Positions 1 through 13,833 of a DNA stretch of 64,000 bases are shown here, piece by piece. A program made the position numbers and the translations under genes. The notes under the pieces were generated by a model. It saw nothing but the letters and a program-made list of their open reading frames with translations. It was not told the origin of the DNA and searched no databases. Positions within the stretch are counted from its first letter, which is position 1. Each line of letters begins with the position of its first letter. The DNA comes from Rhea pennata (taxonomy: Eukaryota > Chordata > Aves > Rheiformes > Rheidae): positions 205,127,876-205,191,875 of the forward strand of contig NC_084663.1 of the NCBI RefSeq assembly GCF_028389875.1. The letters run 5' to 3'.

Positions 1-3000
1 CTGGCAGGTTAATTGTGGGTTGCAGCTAGGAGAACAGTATTACTTGAGCCGACTTGTTGGCACCCAGTTCCCGAAGCTGACTGGGGTCAGCATGTCAAGT
101 TCTCCTCTGCTGCGTCAGGCACTGCTGGCTCCGCACAGGGGCAGCTGGCTAAGCTGCAGCGAAGCTGAAGTTATATGTGGTAAAAAGAGGATTAAAGCCT
201 TGTGAGTAGGAGAGCAAGCTGCTAACCACAGCTGCCACTCCTCGCTGCGGAGACGCCACACGTGCTCTGCTGGGAACATAAAACAGCAGCGTGCTCTGCA
301 TTGTGGCCTCTGCCTTTGGGAGCGTTGCAGTGGAAATCACTTTTCTTTATTCCTGATGGAAGGCATCATCCTTAACCTGAGGCTAGACACAGGTTTTGTC
401 TCTGTGCTGTGCTGAGTGGTAACTAACCAACTAACCGTTACTGCTAACCAAACTTCCCGCTAGTCCTCTGGGTCTCTGCCACCTCCTCCATCTCCTGGGT
501 TCTCTTTTTGTTCCAGCCTCCTTCCAGCAGCAGCCCTGGCTGTGGTACTCTAGAGTAATATAAGCTTAGGAAAGCCCATTAGTTTAAGCTTTTTTCCTTG
601 ACTGACTTGTGATATTGGTGTGTCTCAGTGTTTGAGAACTACTGGTTTTAGGGGGCTTTTTAAACACTAATATAATCTAAGGAATATTTGCTTATGTATC
701 TTGTGGCCTTTTTCCCTACTTTTAGCAACCAGTTTGAACACAGTGTGTCTGCTTCTCTGCTTTTTTTTTTTATTATTAATGTCTCAATGTCATACTTGGC
801 CCTGGGGAAAATGTAAACGATAAAAATTAATTCTTGCTGGATTGCTCGTTTGAATTTCAAGATATTTTGCTGTTTCAGAAATGTTGCAGTGACAGTAGCA
901 GGATCAGAAGGCCAGGTTAATCCAAATTGGCTTGCAAACACTTATAATTTGGATTTGGAGGAAAGTTATTCAGCTTAACATGGCTAATACATTCATGGTG
1001 TAAAGTTGGTGATAATAAGTTCTTCAGATGTCTAGACATGTGATTACACTAAGTGTGGATAAACTAAATCTTCTGTGCATGTGTGGCATGCGGAAGGAGA
1101 TCCAGAAACCAGAGTACTTAGCGGGTATTAATGCAGCTGGAGTCAGTACTGCGCTTTCTGTCTTGCAGAAATAGTCACGTATAGTATGAAGAACTTCTAA
1201 TTGCAGATTACTAATGATCAGGGTTAATTGCCCCCTCCAAAACAAACAAACAAACAAAACAAAACAGATTACCATAAATTCTGGTTGGAATGTTTTTGGT
1301 GTGTTTTGAAGGTGACTAGTCCCAGTAAATTTCACTATAATATTTTGGTACAAAATTATCCTTGGTTAACTGTATTTTGACTTGCTTTAAGGTGTTAAGA
1401 AATGCTTCAGCATTGATGTAATTAACTAAGTAAGTAACTAAGTCTGTTAATCTGTGCTGTTAGGTTTTGAGGGTGGCTCTGCAAAACAGCTCCGGTAACT
1501 TAAAGCAGCAATTTAGAATAATAAGTGTTTTGTATATTAGAAGCAGTTTGGATAATGGGCAGGGAGGAATGGAATTGCGCTAGCTAAACTTTAAGCCAAG
1601 ACACTAAATTTTTGAATTCTTAATCTGTTGAAGAATTGTTAGGCTAGTCTTAAGCAGCTTGAACTTTTATGTTTTGTTCTTCTTGAGACCAAGCGTTTCA
1701 GTGAGTTTGTCAAGTTGCAGTAGTGCTGTGTCAGAGAGAAGAGGTGATTTCTGTGATTTGGATGTTTCAACCAACTATGCCAGGCAATGCTTCTTTTCTT
1801 GAGATTGCAATCAAGATAGTTTCTTTCTAGCCAGGAGATTTCCTGCATTTGAGGGACAGATGACTATAGTGAGCTTTAAAAAAAGATCTTCTTTCACCAC
1901 TTCAATGTGATTTTATTATGAAAGTTTAAATTGTGAAATTCATGAAAGGAGAGTAAATAGGCTCTATTGACTGGCACAAGACTATTGTCAGACTCTTGTG
2001 GCCCAGGGATATTCCACTTTTGCAAGACTATCTTTATCCTTTCTATTGCTGTTTATATGGATGTCCCAATTGAGGCAGTTACTGATGCTTTGTGGTAAAA
2101 GCCTAGTTGAACTAGTTCGGTGTTCGCTTCTGACCTTGACAGATGCTTGGGCCGGGTAGCGCAGTCTGCGAGGCAAGCCCTCTCCTGTTTGGAGGAGACT
2201 AGAAATGGAAAGGAGACTCTTAGCTCCCATTTGAAATGAAAGGGTAAGCTTCTGATTATTTTTCTTGTGGAGAGCGATTAGGTGATCGTCACAGCTGGAG
2301 AGAGGTTTGTAAAAGATCAGAGTACTTGTGAGCCATCACTTTCTCATTGCCTTTCTGATAGGGAACTGCTCTGACATACTCGCAGCAGGCAGTAGTAGCC
2401 AGATTAATTACAGCCATCCTGGTGCTGTCTTCCTTGCTTCCTGTCTGCATCTGAGTTTGGCCTTACCATCGGGCAGGCAGGGTAATTATTGGCCAAAAGT
2501 GGAGGTAACTGAGTAACATGAGATAATTTGTTGTCTTGAGCCCCCATGCACGCTGCTGAAAACGAGACTGCTCCTCTTAACCCAGCTGCAGCACCAACTT
2601 GCCTGGCTAAAGCTACTTGGTCTTTCTGTATCTTCGCTTCCCTAGATGTTTCTTCACTTCCCTAGATGTAAGTGGTCATCTACCTTCCAGTGAGGTCAAC
2701 AGGGGGAAGCTTGCAAGTGACTGGTAGGAGATGTCGAAGTGGAGAAGGGCAGCTCTGGCGCTGTGATTCCCCTTGCATAACATAGCCCATAGAACTGCTC
2801 TGTGTGTAACTGAGCACTGTGGTGTCCAAGTGAGAGCTCTGCTTCCATTTAAGCTGTTTTGAAGTGCTGCATACCAGCATTTGTATACCAGCATGTGCGG
2901 TGTGCTAGAGCGCTCGTGTTGGGAGGGATGTTGTCTCTTGTAGAGATTGTCTAATCCGTGGCAGTCATGTCCAGGCTCCGAGTGGCAGCAGGAGCCTGGC

Positions 3001-6000
3001 AGTGACTTGCAGAGATTCACTGCTTCTATTTTATGATTTAGTTTGGATGAATCCTAAGGTTCATCTGCTTAAAAATTATGGGCCAAACTTCTGTGCAAGT
3101 CCAGCTCTGCCAGTAGCAAAGCCAAGTAACCCAATCTATTAGAAGCCTGTTTGGAGGTTGATGCCAAATGCAAAACTTGAGAACATGAGCTTGTAATTCT
3201 AGTGCTGCTGATGTTTGTGGGAAGGCTTTCTGGTTTAGTTCTTCAGATAGCTAGTGTATGTAATTAACTTACATAATTTTGTTTCAGAACGAAATATTCA
3301 TTTAAAAGAGACTTGAAAACAACTAATGTTTTCAGTGGCTGGGTAGCAAGTGATGTTACGTAGAACAAGGCATACATTTATTGTTTGAGAGATTGGTTTT
3401 GCAGCAGCTCCTGTTTGTTACTATGGTACATAGAAAATCCCAAGGACTTTTATTGTCCATCACTTCCTAGGTCTTCTGAGTAATCCAGATACAAAACCTG
3501 CTGACATACTTTAACAGTGGAGACAGAGAACAATATGAAGTTACTATAGCCTACACCACTGGTTTTCTAGTTACACCAAAGGACAAACATAACACTTTAT
3601 TTTGTATAGCAGATTTTCTGGAGTTTAATAATAAAGCTTGTGACCAAAGCAGGAGCAGAACTGAAGTTGAAGAGGTAAAACAGAGATTACTTTTTTCCCC
3701 CTAGAGATTTAAGAGAGGAAGTTAGCAAAGGGATTGGAAAAAAAATGTAGCTTTCAGAAGGTAGAATACCAGAGACCTTCCCTGAGCCAGTAAGAGGGCT
3801 GAGGGTTTGCTGAGGGAAACATTTGTTGAAGTTTGGAAATAAAGTAGACCTGTTTGAATAAACAGACTGGAACCTGGTGTCATACGTAATTTCTGTAGCC
3901 AATTTCCACTTGCTTTCCCATCATGAATATCACTGGCCATGTCTGGTCTCCACAAAACCTGTTAAGTATTTAATTCTAATGCTGGAGCTTACATGAGGAA
4001 TTGATTCTTTCTAAGATTTGAATTTTATCATCTCCTTGAGAATCATCCCGAACACCAGAATTCCAGGCCTGATAAAGCATAAACTGTTTGCCTCAATGTC
4101 CAGATTAAATTTGCAAAGTTTATGGTCAGAGAAAACAGCTGCTTGTCTGAAAGGTGTGTGCGCATGATACAGAATCAGTGAAACCAGCTGCGCACAGATA
4201 TTCTGTCACACTTCTGGTTTTTGAGATTGTATCCAAGGACCATTTAAAGGTAGAAATACTGATGATTTGCTGTTGGTTTTAAGATACTGCAGGGTACCTT
4301 TGATAGTTTGGTTGTTCCTGTAATTACGAGTTGGTCAAGTTATTCCAGATTTTGCTGTAATAGATGAAACAGGGTTGGATGAGATTCACAATTCGAAGAT
4401 TGTTGCTTTAGGAGAAAGGATGGGAAAAGTTTTGGTTACACGTGACTGTAGGGGGAGATTCTTGTTCTGTAAATGAGCATTTCAGCTTCTTTGTGCTTTT
4501 TTTGTCAAGATAACAAACAGGGCTGACTGAGATAGCCAACACCTAGAGAAAGCATCCCACTTTCAGTGAAAACCTCTTTTTAAAAAGAGGAGTCACAAAG
4601 CTACTAACATTGAGCAGAGATGAAACATCAAGAGGAGATCTTAAGTGGGGTGACTTGGGAGAGCTTTGCAGTTTTGCTTGCTGATGTATTCTTGCTCACC
4701 TAGGGCAGCACACTAAAATTATGCTTATATTCTATGATTTAAAAAGAGGAAAAGACAGACAGATAAGGTAATCAATTAGTTTCTTAGTATGTTTTATTCT
4801 GAGTATGCTAGGTTGACAGAATAATGTCCCTTCTTTTCAGTAGTTTCGCTGGGCTATTCAGTATGGTTTTGTCTCCAGATGTGTGTGCTTGCATTGTGAT
4901 CATGAGTATTCTCCCATTCTCTTTGAAAAGCTTGCAAGAGGTCAGTTTGTGGCTAAGGAGTGAATTAGTTTAATTGACATAGTCATGAGATTAACACGTC
5001 CCTGAAAGACTTCCAGGATCGTCAGCAGCTGATTATTTTGGGTAGTAATCTTTCAATTCACTGAAATAAATAAAGACTGTATTTGTCACCCCCCCCCCCC
5101 CCCAATTTGTATTTCGATACATCTGGCCTGTATCCAGTTGTTGTGCACTTACAGAAATGGTGGGAGATGTGGAAGAGAGGAACATATTGAAAAAATTACC
5201 CTCCTCCCTGCACAGCTGTAGTAGGTATCTTAAAAACCCACAGACCCTCCACTTTTCTGCACACTTAGGTATGGAAGTAAAAGCGCCCACTAATGCTTCT
5301 GCTCTCCAGCTTTCATAATGTGCAGTGTTTTTGTTAATCTCACTTCATAGATACTTTGCTTTTAAAAATTAGTCTAGTAGGTGCTTCAGAGCAATCTGCT
5401 TATCAGCAACTGCTTGTCTTGAACAGTTATTTATAAGCAGGCTGGTTATCACTTGGGATGATCTTTTCCTTATAAAAATGACAGCTGTAATAAGAGTCAC
5501 AGCACTCATTCATGTTATGATTTAGATATATTCAATGGCAGCAAAAACAGAATTATAATTTAAGCAGATCTTTCTTCACATTTTTTTTGCCTATTAGAAT
5601 AGTTACACCCTTTATTCTGATGAATGTCTTGCATGGAAGATAAATGCATAATGCTTTTCATTGCATACCCTTCCTAGTTCTGTAGATCTGTGTGCAGCCA
5701 TGGACCTCTGTTTGGGAGCCCACTGTTGTTATAAGAGGCAGCTATCTGGTGCTCTGTGTTGATGCAAGGCTAATTCATATTATTTTCATTAAGTGTTTAG
5801 CCCTGTTATCTTGTTTACCTTGAAGCACAAAATGTATGGTGCCGGGCTCTGCTTCTGGCTTAACACAATGCAAGTTCAGTGCTTTTGGTCAAATACATGC
5901 ATCGTGATGAACTGCTCTAATTTTTCATGGGGAAAATGTGATTACTGAAGTGAACGAGTGCTCTGCGATTCAGTTTCATTGAAAGAACTGCACAGATATT

Positions 6001-6092
6001 GGTGCAAGTTTAGACAAAAGTTTTATCAAGTGAAGCTTGTAATAACTATGTTGATTTTGCTCAGAAGACTTGTTTTGTTTTTCCTCTTGCAG
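1..6092 (+). other. non-coding stretch, probable SMCO4 intron
   Basis: I see no coding exon here. The stretch ends in a strong splice acceptor (T-rich tract, then ag at 6091-6092) that opens the SMCO4 coding exon, so at least the right part is intron; that SMCO4 starts left of the window is inference. Simple repeats include an (AAAC)n run near 1243-1266 and a run of 15 C at 5089-5103. Short open frames in this stretch overlap on both strands and show no family resemblance. Confidence 0.6.
5089..5103. repeat. C15 homopolymer
   Basis: Fifteen consecutive C on the plus strand in the presumed SMCO4 intron. The run reads as G15 on the minus strand. Confidence 0.9.
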
Positions 6093-6221
6093 TTTCTTGC
6101 ACGGCCAACTCTTTGAAGCCAACGGAATTTTTCAACCCCATCTTCTAGAAGACCCTGGCCTGTCTTCTGCAGCTCAACTCTTTGCACCCCGTTTTGGTGA
6201 ACACAGAATCCCAGGAAGAGA

Positions 6222-6401
6222 ATGAGGCAGCTAAAAGGAAAACCCAAAAAAGAGACCTCCAAAGATAAAAAGGAGAGAAAACAGGCAATGCAAGAGGCCC
6301 GGCAACAAATCACCACCGTGGTGCTTCCCACACTGGCTGTTGTAGTAGTTCTCATTGTTGTATTTGTTTATGTAGCAACACGTCCAAATACAACTGAATG
6401 A
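6222..6401 (+). CDS. SMCO4: single-pass membrane and coiled-coil domain-containing protein 4
   Basis: This is a complete 59-codon frame (start 6222, TGA 6399-6401), the same length as mammalian SMCO4 and nearly identical to it as I remember it. Residues 1-30 are very basic and charged (MRQLKGKPKKETSKDKKERK...), forming a short predicted helix or coiled coil. Residues about 31-53 are a single hydrophobic membrane segment (TTVVLPTLAVVVLLIVVFVY), followed by a short polar tail ending TTE. The ATG has A at -3, and no ATG precedes it in the exon. The layout suggests a small tail-anchored or single-pass protein. Its biochemical role is not established, so none is claimed. It faces DEUP1 convergently about 7.7 kb away, matching the order known in human. 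The 109-codon open frame on the opposite strand is a shadow of this exon. Confidence 0.97.
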   Translation: MRQLKGKPKKETSKDKKERKQAMQEARQQITTVVLPTLAVVVVLIVVFVYVATRPNTTE

Positions 6402-6850
6402 TGCAGCTTGTCAGAGTCTCTAACTTTGGGGTATTAATACTTTATCAAGAGCCAAAAGAAACTCTCTGCCACTCTTTTAATACATTACAAAGGAACTTGC
6501 TGTTATCTTCAGTCTTTCCCTTGTTTAGGGTTCTACAATTTCTCTTTAGGAATGTAACATAAAACGTATTAGTGAATGTGCCAGTACGTTTTATGGTCCA
6601 GTTCATGTGCCTTTCAGACTTTTAAATGGTGTTTTTCTGAAATCTGTTTGAAGTTCTATATTGTAAAAGGAAATTCTGTTCTGCCATAAATTTGTAAAAA
6701 TCGGCTTTCAGCTATTATCGCTGTTATAGATAATGTTGCTCCCATGAGCTCTTGTATGTCTATTTCAGAACTTCCAAAGAAGTATATTTCTTCTTTGTAC
6801 TTAATGTCATATGAAATGCTTTGACTCAGAAAGGATATATTTATTTTTTG

Positions 6851-6856
6851 AATAAA
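6851..6856 (+). terminator. SMCO4 polyadenylation signal AATAAA
   Basis: AATAAA lies 450 nt after the SMCO4 stop in an AT-rich 3' UTR, with T/G-rich sequence 40-60 nt downstream. Weaker alternatives are ATTAAA near 6941 and AATAAA near 7151. The first is preferred because it is canonical and followed by the T/G-rich element. Confidence 0.65.
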
Positions 6857-7683
6857 GGAGATAAGTCTTACTTGGAATCTTCCTCTTATTTTGTGAAAAA
6901 TGTGACTTGTGAAAGCCTACATCGTATAATATTTTTTTCATTAAAAACTATATAGTTCACTTGAAAAGAATTTCTTTTCGCTGTGAAATGTGAACATTCA
7001 AAGTGAATTCTTTACGATCCAACAGGAGGAATTTTACAAAAGCCGGAAAGGAAGGTTCCACCAGTTTATGGTAAAGTAGCTAATAACAAATTACATAAAT
7101 ACAAATAGTTGTTTATATGAATGTTTAAAATTTAAATCTGTAGAGCAGCAATAAAAAAGTGGTTTTGAGTATGGCTGCTTGATTTTTCTTTTCATAAAGG
7201 AAGGAAATGTGGCATTAATATTGCTTAGGTCTGTAATCTCTTTAAGTGATCTGCTGTTCTGTTGCAGAGAACTGGAAGTGCACCTTAGCCATTTTATTCT
7301 AGGAAATCAAACTCTAAATTTTGATAAAACCCTTCAGTAATCTTGTATTCTTCTCTAGTTGTTTTTCATCCAAGTATTTTAAGGCACTGAGTAACCATTA
7401 AGCTTCAGAAGACTTTTGAGAGGGAATTTGAGAACTCTATCACTGCTTAAATACAGGCCAAATGAGAAAGACTATGATGTTAAAATGCACAGATATGTAG
7501 CAGGAAATATTTCTGTATAGAAAGTCAGTGAGTCTCTAATTGTCACTTCATGTGCTTGTCTTTTAGCACATGCATAGTCCCAGTGAAGTCAGTGGGACTA
7601 TTCTTATGTGCTTGCTTTCTGCATTAACCTTGGGCACTGTTCCTGTGTGAAGTGCTATTTTTAACTAAAGTTGTTTTGCAAAA

Positions 7684-7706
7684 TACATATATATATATAT
7701 ATATAG
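7684..7706. repeat. (AT)n microsatellite
   Basis: About ten alternating AT units in intergenic sequence downstream of SMCO4. Confidence 0.9.
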
Positions 7707-8560
7707 GCAAGCAAATGCAGTTCCTTGGGAACATATGCCTTAGGGCAAAGTCTTAATTCAAAGTGAGATGGTTGTATGTGCAGCTATCGACAGGTTGCTT
7801 CAGAATGAGATGTGCACCCAGTTATGCTGGGACGGCCACAGCTGAGATACTTGCTGTGCCACCACTGCTGTTGGTACTGCCTAGAATTAAACTGACCTCA
7901 TGATCTTGGATGTTTTTGAAATATGCTAAAAAATGTGTTAAAAACTAAGTAAAAGACCTGGGATAAATTGTTAATTTTTTTTGTCCCCACCCTGCAACGC
8001 ACTTGGACTGTATGCACAAGAAACTGCCCAGACAAGATGGTTATCGTGATGTTTTTAGAAGAGCGTTTACCCGCTGAGTGACCCGCTAGAACTCTGAAGT
8101 GGAGCTCCACTCCCCAAGCTACATACTACTACTAAAAAATTTCTATGCTTTTGCTGTGCAAGCTGCTTTCATGAAGTGGAGAGATCTAAAACGCTGCCTC
8201 TGTCGAGGTAGCTGTTTGGTCTGCTCGCTTCCCGTTGTTTGCTCTCCCAAGGAACAGGGTTTTTTGTCCTATTTTTTTCTCCTTGGTTAAGGATGGCCGC
8301 AACTGAGATGTGGCGGTTTGTCTTTTTTTGTGACAAAAGGTGTTCAGTTTGAATAGGATTTGTGCCTGAAGAAGTGAACAACTTTAAGTATAGTTTAAAA
8401 ACGCTTGTTGTAGTGTGTTCAGTTTCTTGAGCATCTGGAAGAGAAGCAAAAAGTTTCCTTCCTACCCCTTCTTATTCTGTGATACTCTTTCTGTCAAAGT
8501 CCCTGTGACTTTTCCATCACTGAGGAATAGGATTGTTTCAGTCCATTCCATCTGTAAGGC

Positions 8561-8595
8561 TTTTTTTTTTTTTTTTTTTTTTGGGGGGGGGGGGG
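8561..8595. repeat. T22-G13 homopolymer junction
   Basis: Twenty-two T are followed directly by thirteen G. This is a length-unstable tract and the G run is able to form quadruplexes. Assembly length may be unreliable here. Confidence 0.9.
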
Positions 8596-11389
8596 TCATC
8601 GTAAGCAGTAGCCCTCTATGTTTGCAATCCTTCAGCCTGGTCAGCCATTACGCAGCTTTTTTTTTTTTTCCCTATTCTCCAAAAGTCCAATTGGTGACAC
8701 CTAAAAGTAATTAAGAGGCTAATTACAGCTAAATAAGTAAAAGGTCAGTTAGGCTAGATGATGTTTAAGACTACATTGCTAATTAGGTGTTTCATTTCTT
8801 CTTCTTTTGCCCTTCATTTATCTCTTGTCATCTACATGTTCTTCAGGTCACTGTGATCGTCTGTTTGGAGCCAAGTGTTTGTTAATACAAGCCTGTAGCT
8901 AAAGAGACTGAAATGTGCAATTCTACGAGAACTAATCTGAGAAGAAAAGTGTTAACCGTTCTGAATCGTTCATTATGCAGAAGATAGAATTAATTTCACG
9001 GTTTGAATCTCTAAAATAAAAGAAGAAAGAAAATACAGGTTTCTGTAGTAAACTGTGATGTTGGATTCTGATGTTTTCTGCCACGTTCCCTTTTGTTAGC
9101 GTCAGATGTGAGAACACATTTGGAAAAATAGTAGGAAGCCACTGTAGACAGAAACTATCAAAAATCAATGGGAAATAATCAGGAACTAAATTAATGGCTG
9201 TTGCCCAAATGTCAATTATTCTGAACTTCTCAGCTTAAAGTATAACTGTCTGTGTTTTTCAACTGTATGTATTACTCCAAGTGTCAGTTAACTTCAAAAG
9301 TGTTTTAGAAATAGGGTTTCAAACTGTTTTCCAGCATACAGTAGCTTGTGGGCAAAAGTGAATAATTTATTACAAGTGTTTTTACCAGAAGACTCATGCT
9401 GAGATACTTCTTCAGTGGTGTCTTATGATACAGTTTCCAGGAGTGCTTGTTATCTGGTGAAGTCATTATAAACCTGCCGTTGCCATCTGATAGATCAAGT
9501 TACAGAAGCAATTTATTAAGACCAACTTTTCAAAGCATAAATCAAATCCGAGTCAAACAGTTAAAGATCAAGGTTTGAATGGAGATTTTATAAATGTCTT
9601 GGAAGTGCTGAGAAAATAGAGGAATTGTATCAAGTATTCTTACAGTGGGTGAGTGACCATCTCTTACAAATGGTCCCTATTCCCCCCAAATGTATAAGCC
9701 AGTGATACTACATATATAGAGCTATACATAATTTCGGATGTTAGAAAAACTCACTATCAGTCTTTTTCAATCAAACTTGTTTCCATGCAAACATGTTTAC
9801 TTACTGAAATACTGATTTTTGGAAAATAGCACTTTTAACTACATATGGGAGATGCAATGCACCCTTTTTGTTTTTTTAGAATAACTATGCTAGGTGCTTG
9901 GATAAAATGTATCCAGCTTTGAGTGTTCCCTTGTCTTGTTTTGGAAGATCTGAGCTGGAGTCTGCTCTTTAATTCTGTGTTTTGGACCTGCATCATGGAG
10001 AATTTTCGTATCAGGGAACTATTGGGCCGTAAATCTAGTTTACGTACATACTGCACCAGGAACGTGAAGTCCTATCATCTGTATTTAGGCTGGTTTCATT
10101 GTAACTGTAGATTCAGTTGTTCAGTTGATGCTATCTTCTCTTTACCACCTTTATTTGTACACAGGGGAAAATTGTCAACCAAAAAAGAAAAATTCATAAT
10201 CTCGTTATGGTACTTACACAGGATGCAGGAGACGCAGGCCTTCGGTAGGATTTCCGTCTTGGATTGTAGGAGGATTTAAGTCAAGCCAGGTAAATTCAAA
10301 TTCTGTCACAGGGAAATCAGTGACCGGATGGTTTAGAACTGTTCTTTGCCCACAAAAGAATTATACCGCCCTAATATATCTGGACAAACATCTGTTTTTG
10401 AGAAATCTGTCTTGTTCTGGCTAAGAGTAGATTAGAGGGACAAACCAATCAGTTTGTGTGAGTGGAGGGCAAGGTCAAGGGGGCTTTGCTCAATACATTA
10501 GGTGAAGTTTAGATTCAACATCAAATTATAGCCTATTTATAGCCTTGAGGGTGTTCAAGTGATTAAGTAGTAGCCTTAGATATAATGTGTAACTTTGAGA
10601 TCTGAATCTTAGAGCGAGAAAAACCAATACACAGTGCCCTTATTGGGTATTCAAACAAGCTCTGCTGTGAACAATCTTTAACCAAGCATTTTCTAAGCAG
10701 AGGCTGCTGTGTCTGAGTAGAAAAGACCTCATAGCACAAGACAGCTGACATGAAATCTAGTGTGAATTAATAAAAAAACCCGACAGTGAATTGCATAATT
10801 GGCTATTGCAGATTGTACAGCCAGACGGGAACGTTGCAGTCCCATGATCTGTGTGATACAGGCTAAGCACCTTCACCCAATGTGCTCCGGCTCCAACCAG
10901 CCGTTTGATCTCTGAGGAAATCACGGGCAGAAAGCAGCACGATTTGACTTCTGGGTGGAGTTTGGCTCTACTGGAGCTCTCTGTACAAACAAAACTTCAG
11001 TGACTGGTATGACCTACCACGGATGTAAATAGATCACCTGAGGCTCAACTCTTTAGACTGTTCATGACTTGCCTTTCCCGCTGGTGTTATTTAGTTCAGT
11101 TTTAAGTGATTAAATGGCAGTGGGCTTGATTCTGTGCGTTATTTATACTATCATTAAACCAATCATTTAGACGGTTATACTTCCATCAAACCAGAACAAC
11201 AAGGCTGGGGATTTAGGCTCTCTGTAGTGCACCTGAGTATAGCGGATATTAACTTTTGGATAAGCTAAAACTGTTGTTGACGCCTACCCTCCAGAAAAGC
11301 AAGGAAGCCAGGCCTGTGATTTTTCATGTCTATCCTGTTTTAGGTTGATTCGGCATGGTTTTGCTGCCACTGTTTGCATCCCTCTCTGC

Positions 11390-11570
11390 ATCGTTTAGCG
11401 TGCGCCCAGTCCCCGTGACACTCTTCCAGGCTTGCGTTCCCCCAAGGGAATGTGTCCCCTGCGCGAAAGGGAAGAGATTACGGGACGGTCGGGAGAAGCG
11501 CACAGCGCCCACCTTTCGCGTGAGCCCGCTTTAAACGCTCCCGTTCACGTACTGCCCTTTCACTGACAGC
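11390..11570. promoter_or_regulatory. short CpG-dense patch, candidate regulatory element
   Basis: I count 18 CpG dinucleotides in about 180 nt, including CGCG twice, in a region where CpG is otherwise scarce. GC content is also visibly higher than in the flanks. Such patches in vertebrate genomes are often unmethylated promoters or enhancers. No TATA box, coding exon or known gene start is seen next to it, so a promoter role is inference. Confidence 0.35.
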
Positions 11571-13807
11571 TCCATCACAGTAAGTCTGGGGAAGTGATCT
11601 GGATAGCAGTGGTCTGGCAGCTCCTTTACCACCAACTATTTCAAAATTATATCTTGATGAAACATGCTGGTAACTGCGTACATGTGACCTCTGTTTTTGC
11701 CTCAGCAAATAGCTGGTGGCAACCTGTGAACTGTTGTTCTTTTTGTTTAAAACAAACCTTTCAATTTGGGAGCCAAAAATGCTTTTGGGGAAAGCTTTGA
11801 AAATCATAAAAGAAGTTCAATAATTCACACGAATTTTCCATTGCCCATCTACTCATACGGTGGAATAGAAGTTTTCTTTATGTTTTTACTAATGCTTAGT
11901 TCCAGAACATTGCACCTTGCCCTGCCAATTGAATGTATGATTAATAATTCACTTTATAACTTTTATTGTTACAGGTATTTATAGCCTTGGACTCTTCTGA
12001 ATATTCTTTTCTTGACAATATAAGTATCCATACAATATAAGTATGTCCAATCCTTGCTCATAATCTATATCATTTCTCAATTATTTCTGCTGTCCATCAT
12101 TTACTAAAAAGTTTTCCAAGTAACAGGGAATGTGACACAAGTCATACAAACCTAGTGGCATCATAGCACCAGCGCAATACTTTTTCCTTCACAAACTTCT
12201 CATTTAGTTCAGCCATGCAGGGTTTCTACCTTTAATATGGTTGAAGGATTTCATTAATTTGAATTATTACAACATGCACCTGCCTAGTACTTTATTCCTG
12301 AGACTACGTGAATCCCAGTATCATCTTTTTTCTTTCAGAAATGTTGTAAGTTATGAACTTGTCATCCACTCAAAACAGGCTGATCTTTACTCAAAGGCAT
12401 GTGGAACAAGTAGGCTTGACAGCCTGCCTCAAAAATCAGTGGATCTTTTATTCTATGCTATGCAGATGGCACCATTCAGAATCCGTGTGTTGACTCTGAC
12501 TAGGCTCTGCCAGCAACGGGCTCTTGATTAAATGAGGTGATTGCTAGATGAGAAACTGTTGCCGGTCCAGCTGGGGAAGAGAAACGTGGCCTTTCAGGTG
12601 AGCATGCAACACCCGCACACTGATTTGCACTTAGGAATAGACCAACCCAGGACACGTTTGATATAAAATGCTGCAAGCAGCAAATAATGGTACCGACGCA
12701 GGTTGTTCAGATACATGGACTATGCAGGTTTCAGTGGTTTTCAAGTGGAGTTTATTGTATGATATTACACATAAGCTAGGCTGGAACTGACTCTGCTATT
12801 TCTTTAGAGAAAGTTAATAGCTTGGCTAAGTGTTAAATTTTTTAAAAGCTCTTATTCATTTTTTGATAATTGCATTTATTCATGCTGCTTGATCACACAT
12901 ACCTGTAATCATGAGAGAGATCCTCAGGTAATTAACGGGAGGCAGGCACATACATTTCCGTGTTTGCCGTATTGACTTGTTGCATATTTAAATCTTTTAG
13001 TGGCAAATGAATCTGGCTAATTGGCTAATATTCTATTTCTTCTTTTGCCCTTCTGAAAGACAATGTTTTGTTGTCTTTTTGCTTCTAAAGATCTTTCCCA
13101 ACTTAAAATTTAGCAGTATTTCCAGAGGTTCCTAAATTTCTTCATTAGATCTCTTAAAACTCCCAGATGCATCTCCTCTTAAATTGGGGATGCATATATA
13201 TTTAGTTTGTTCAGCTGTCCTTTCATCCTCTTTTTATTCAGTCTTAGTTTCTCCAGCTGAGTCTAGTAATTTCTAATTTCTCTGAATTTTCCTGTAGAAG
13301 GTTCCTTGATGTCCTCCTTTTCTTTACTCGTTTTTATTGCAAACAGAGACAAACTGGTATTTAAAATCTTGGTATTTTGTGTAAGTGTGATGTAGTGTAT
13401 TTTGTCATCATGGAAACATAGCTTCCAAAAATAATTTATATTTTTGCTTTGGTCTTGAATATTATTGATAGTTCTTTTACTCACAGACTGGGTTGTTTTA
13501 CAGTCTGCTATTATTTTTATCCAGATTTTTCCAGGAAGCTGGCAACAGTGTATGCTGAAAAGCAGTTCTTCAGAATCTCTTTCACTGAAATTGGTGGTTA
13601 ATCAGCGCTGCCTGTAATTTCTGACTGTTTCACTTACACAGCAATAGAATTCAATATGAATTGCAAATAAAAGGAATCTCTACAGTAAGCAGTTATTCAG
13701 CATACAGAGTTGAACTAACTTTGCTGTTTTATAATGTTTTCCTGTGTTGCAGAAAAATATAAAAAATTCTAGGCCCTTACATAAGATTGATCACCAGTTG
13801 TCTGAAG

Positions 13808-13833
13808 TTTTTTTTTTTTTTTTTTTTTTTTTT
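13808..13833. repeat. T26 homopolymer
   Basis: Uninterrupted run of 26 T between SMCO4 and DEUP1. It opens short spurious frames on both strands. Confidence 0.9.

Larger units (their letters stand above)
6093..6880 (+). other. SMCO4: SMCO4 terminal exon (5' UTR part, CDS, 3' UTR)
   Basis: The exon starts after a pyrimidine-rich acceptor ending at 6092. It carries about 129 nt of 5' UTR without an upstream ATG, the complete reading frame 6222-6401, and a 3' UTR of about 470 nt. The 3' end is placed some 20-25 nt after AATAAA at 6851-6856, just before a T/G-rich stretch, and is approximate. A single coding exon preceded by non-coding exons agrees with what is known of SMCO4 in other vertebrates. 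Confidence 0.85.

Noticed and set aside
6026..6355. 109-codon open frame on the minus strand
   Set aside because: It lies antisense to the conserved SMCO4 exon and spans its splice acceptor; it is a shadow of the real frame.
9923..10279. 118-codon plus-strand frame between SMCO4 and DEUP1
   Set aside because: No recognisable domain, no splice or promoter signal, and an overlapping opposite-strand frame.
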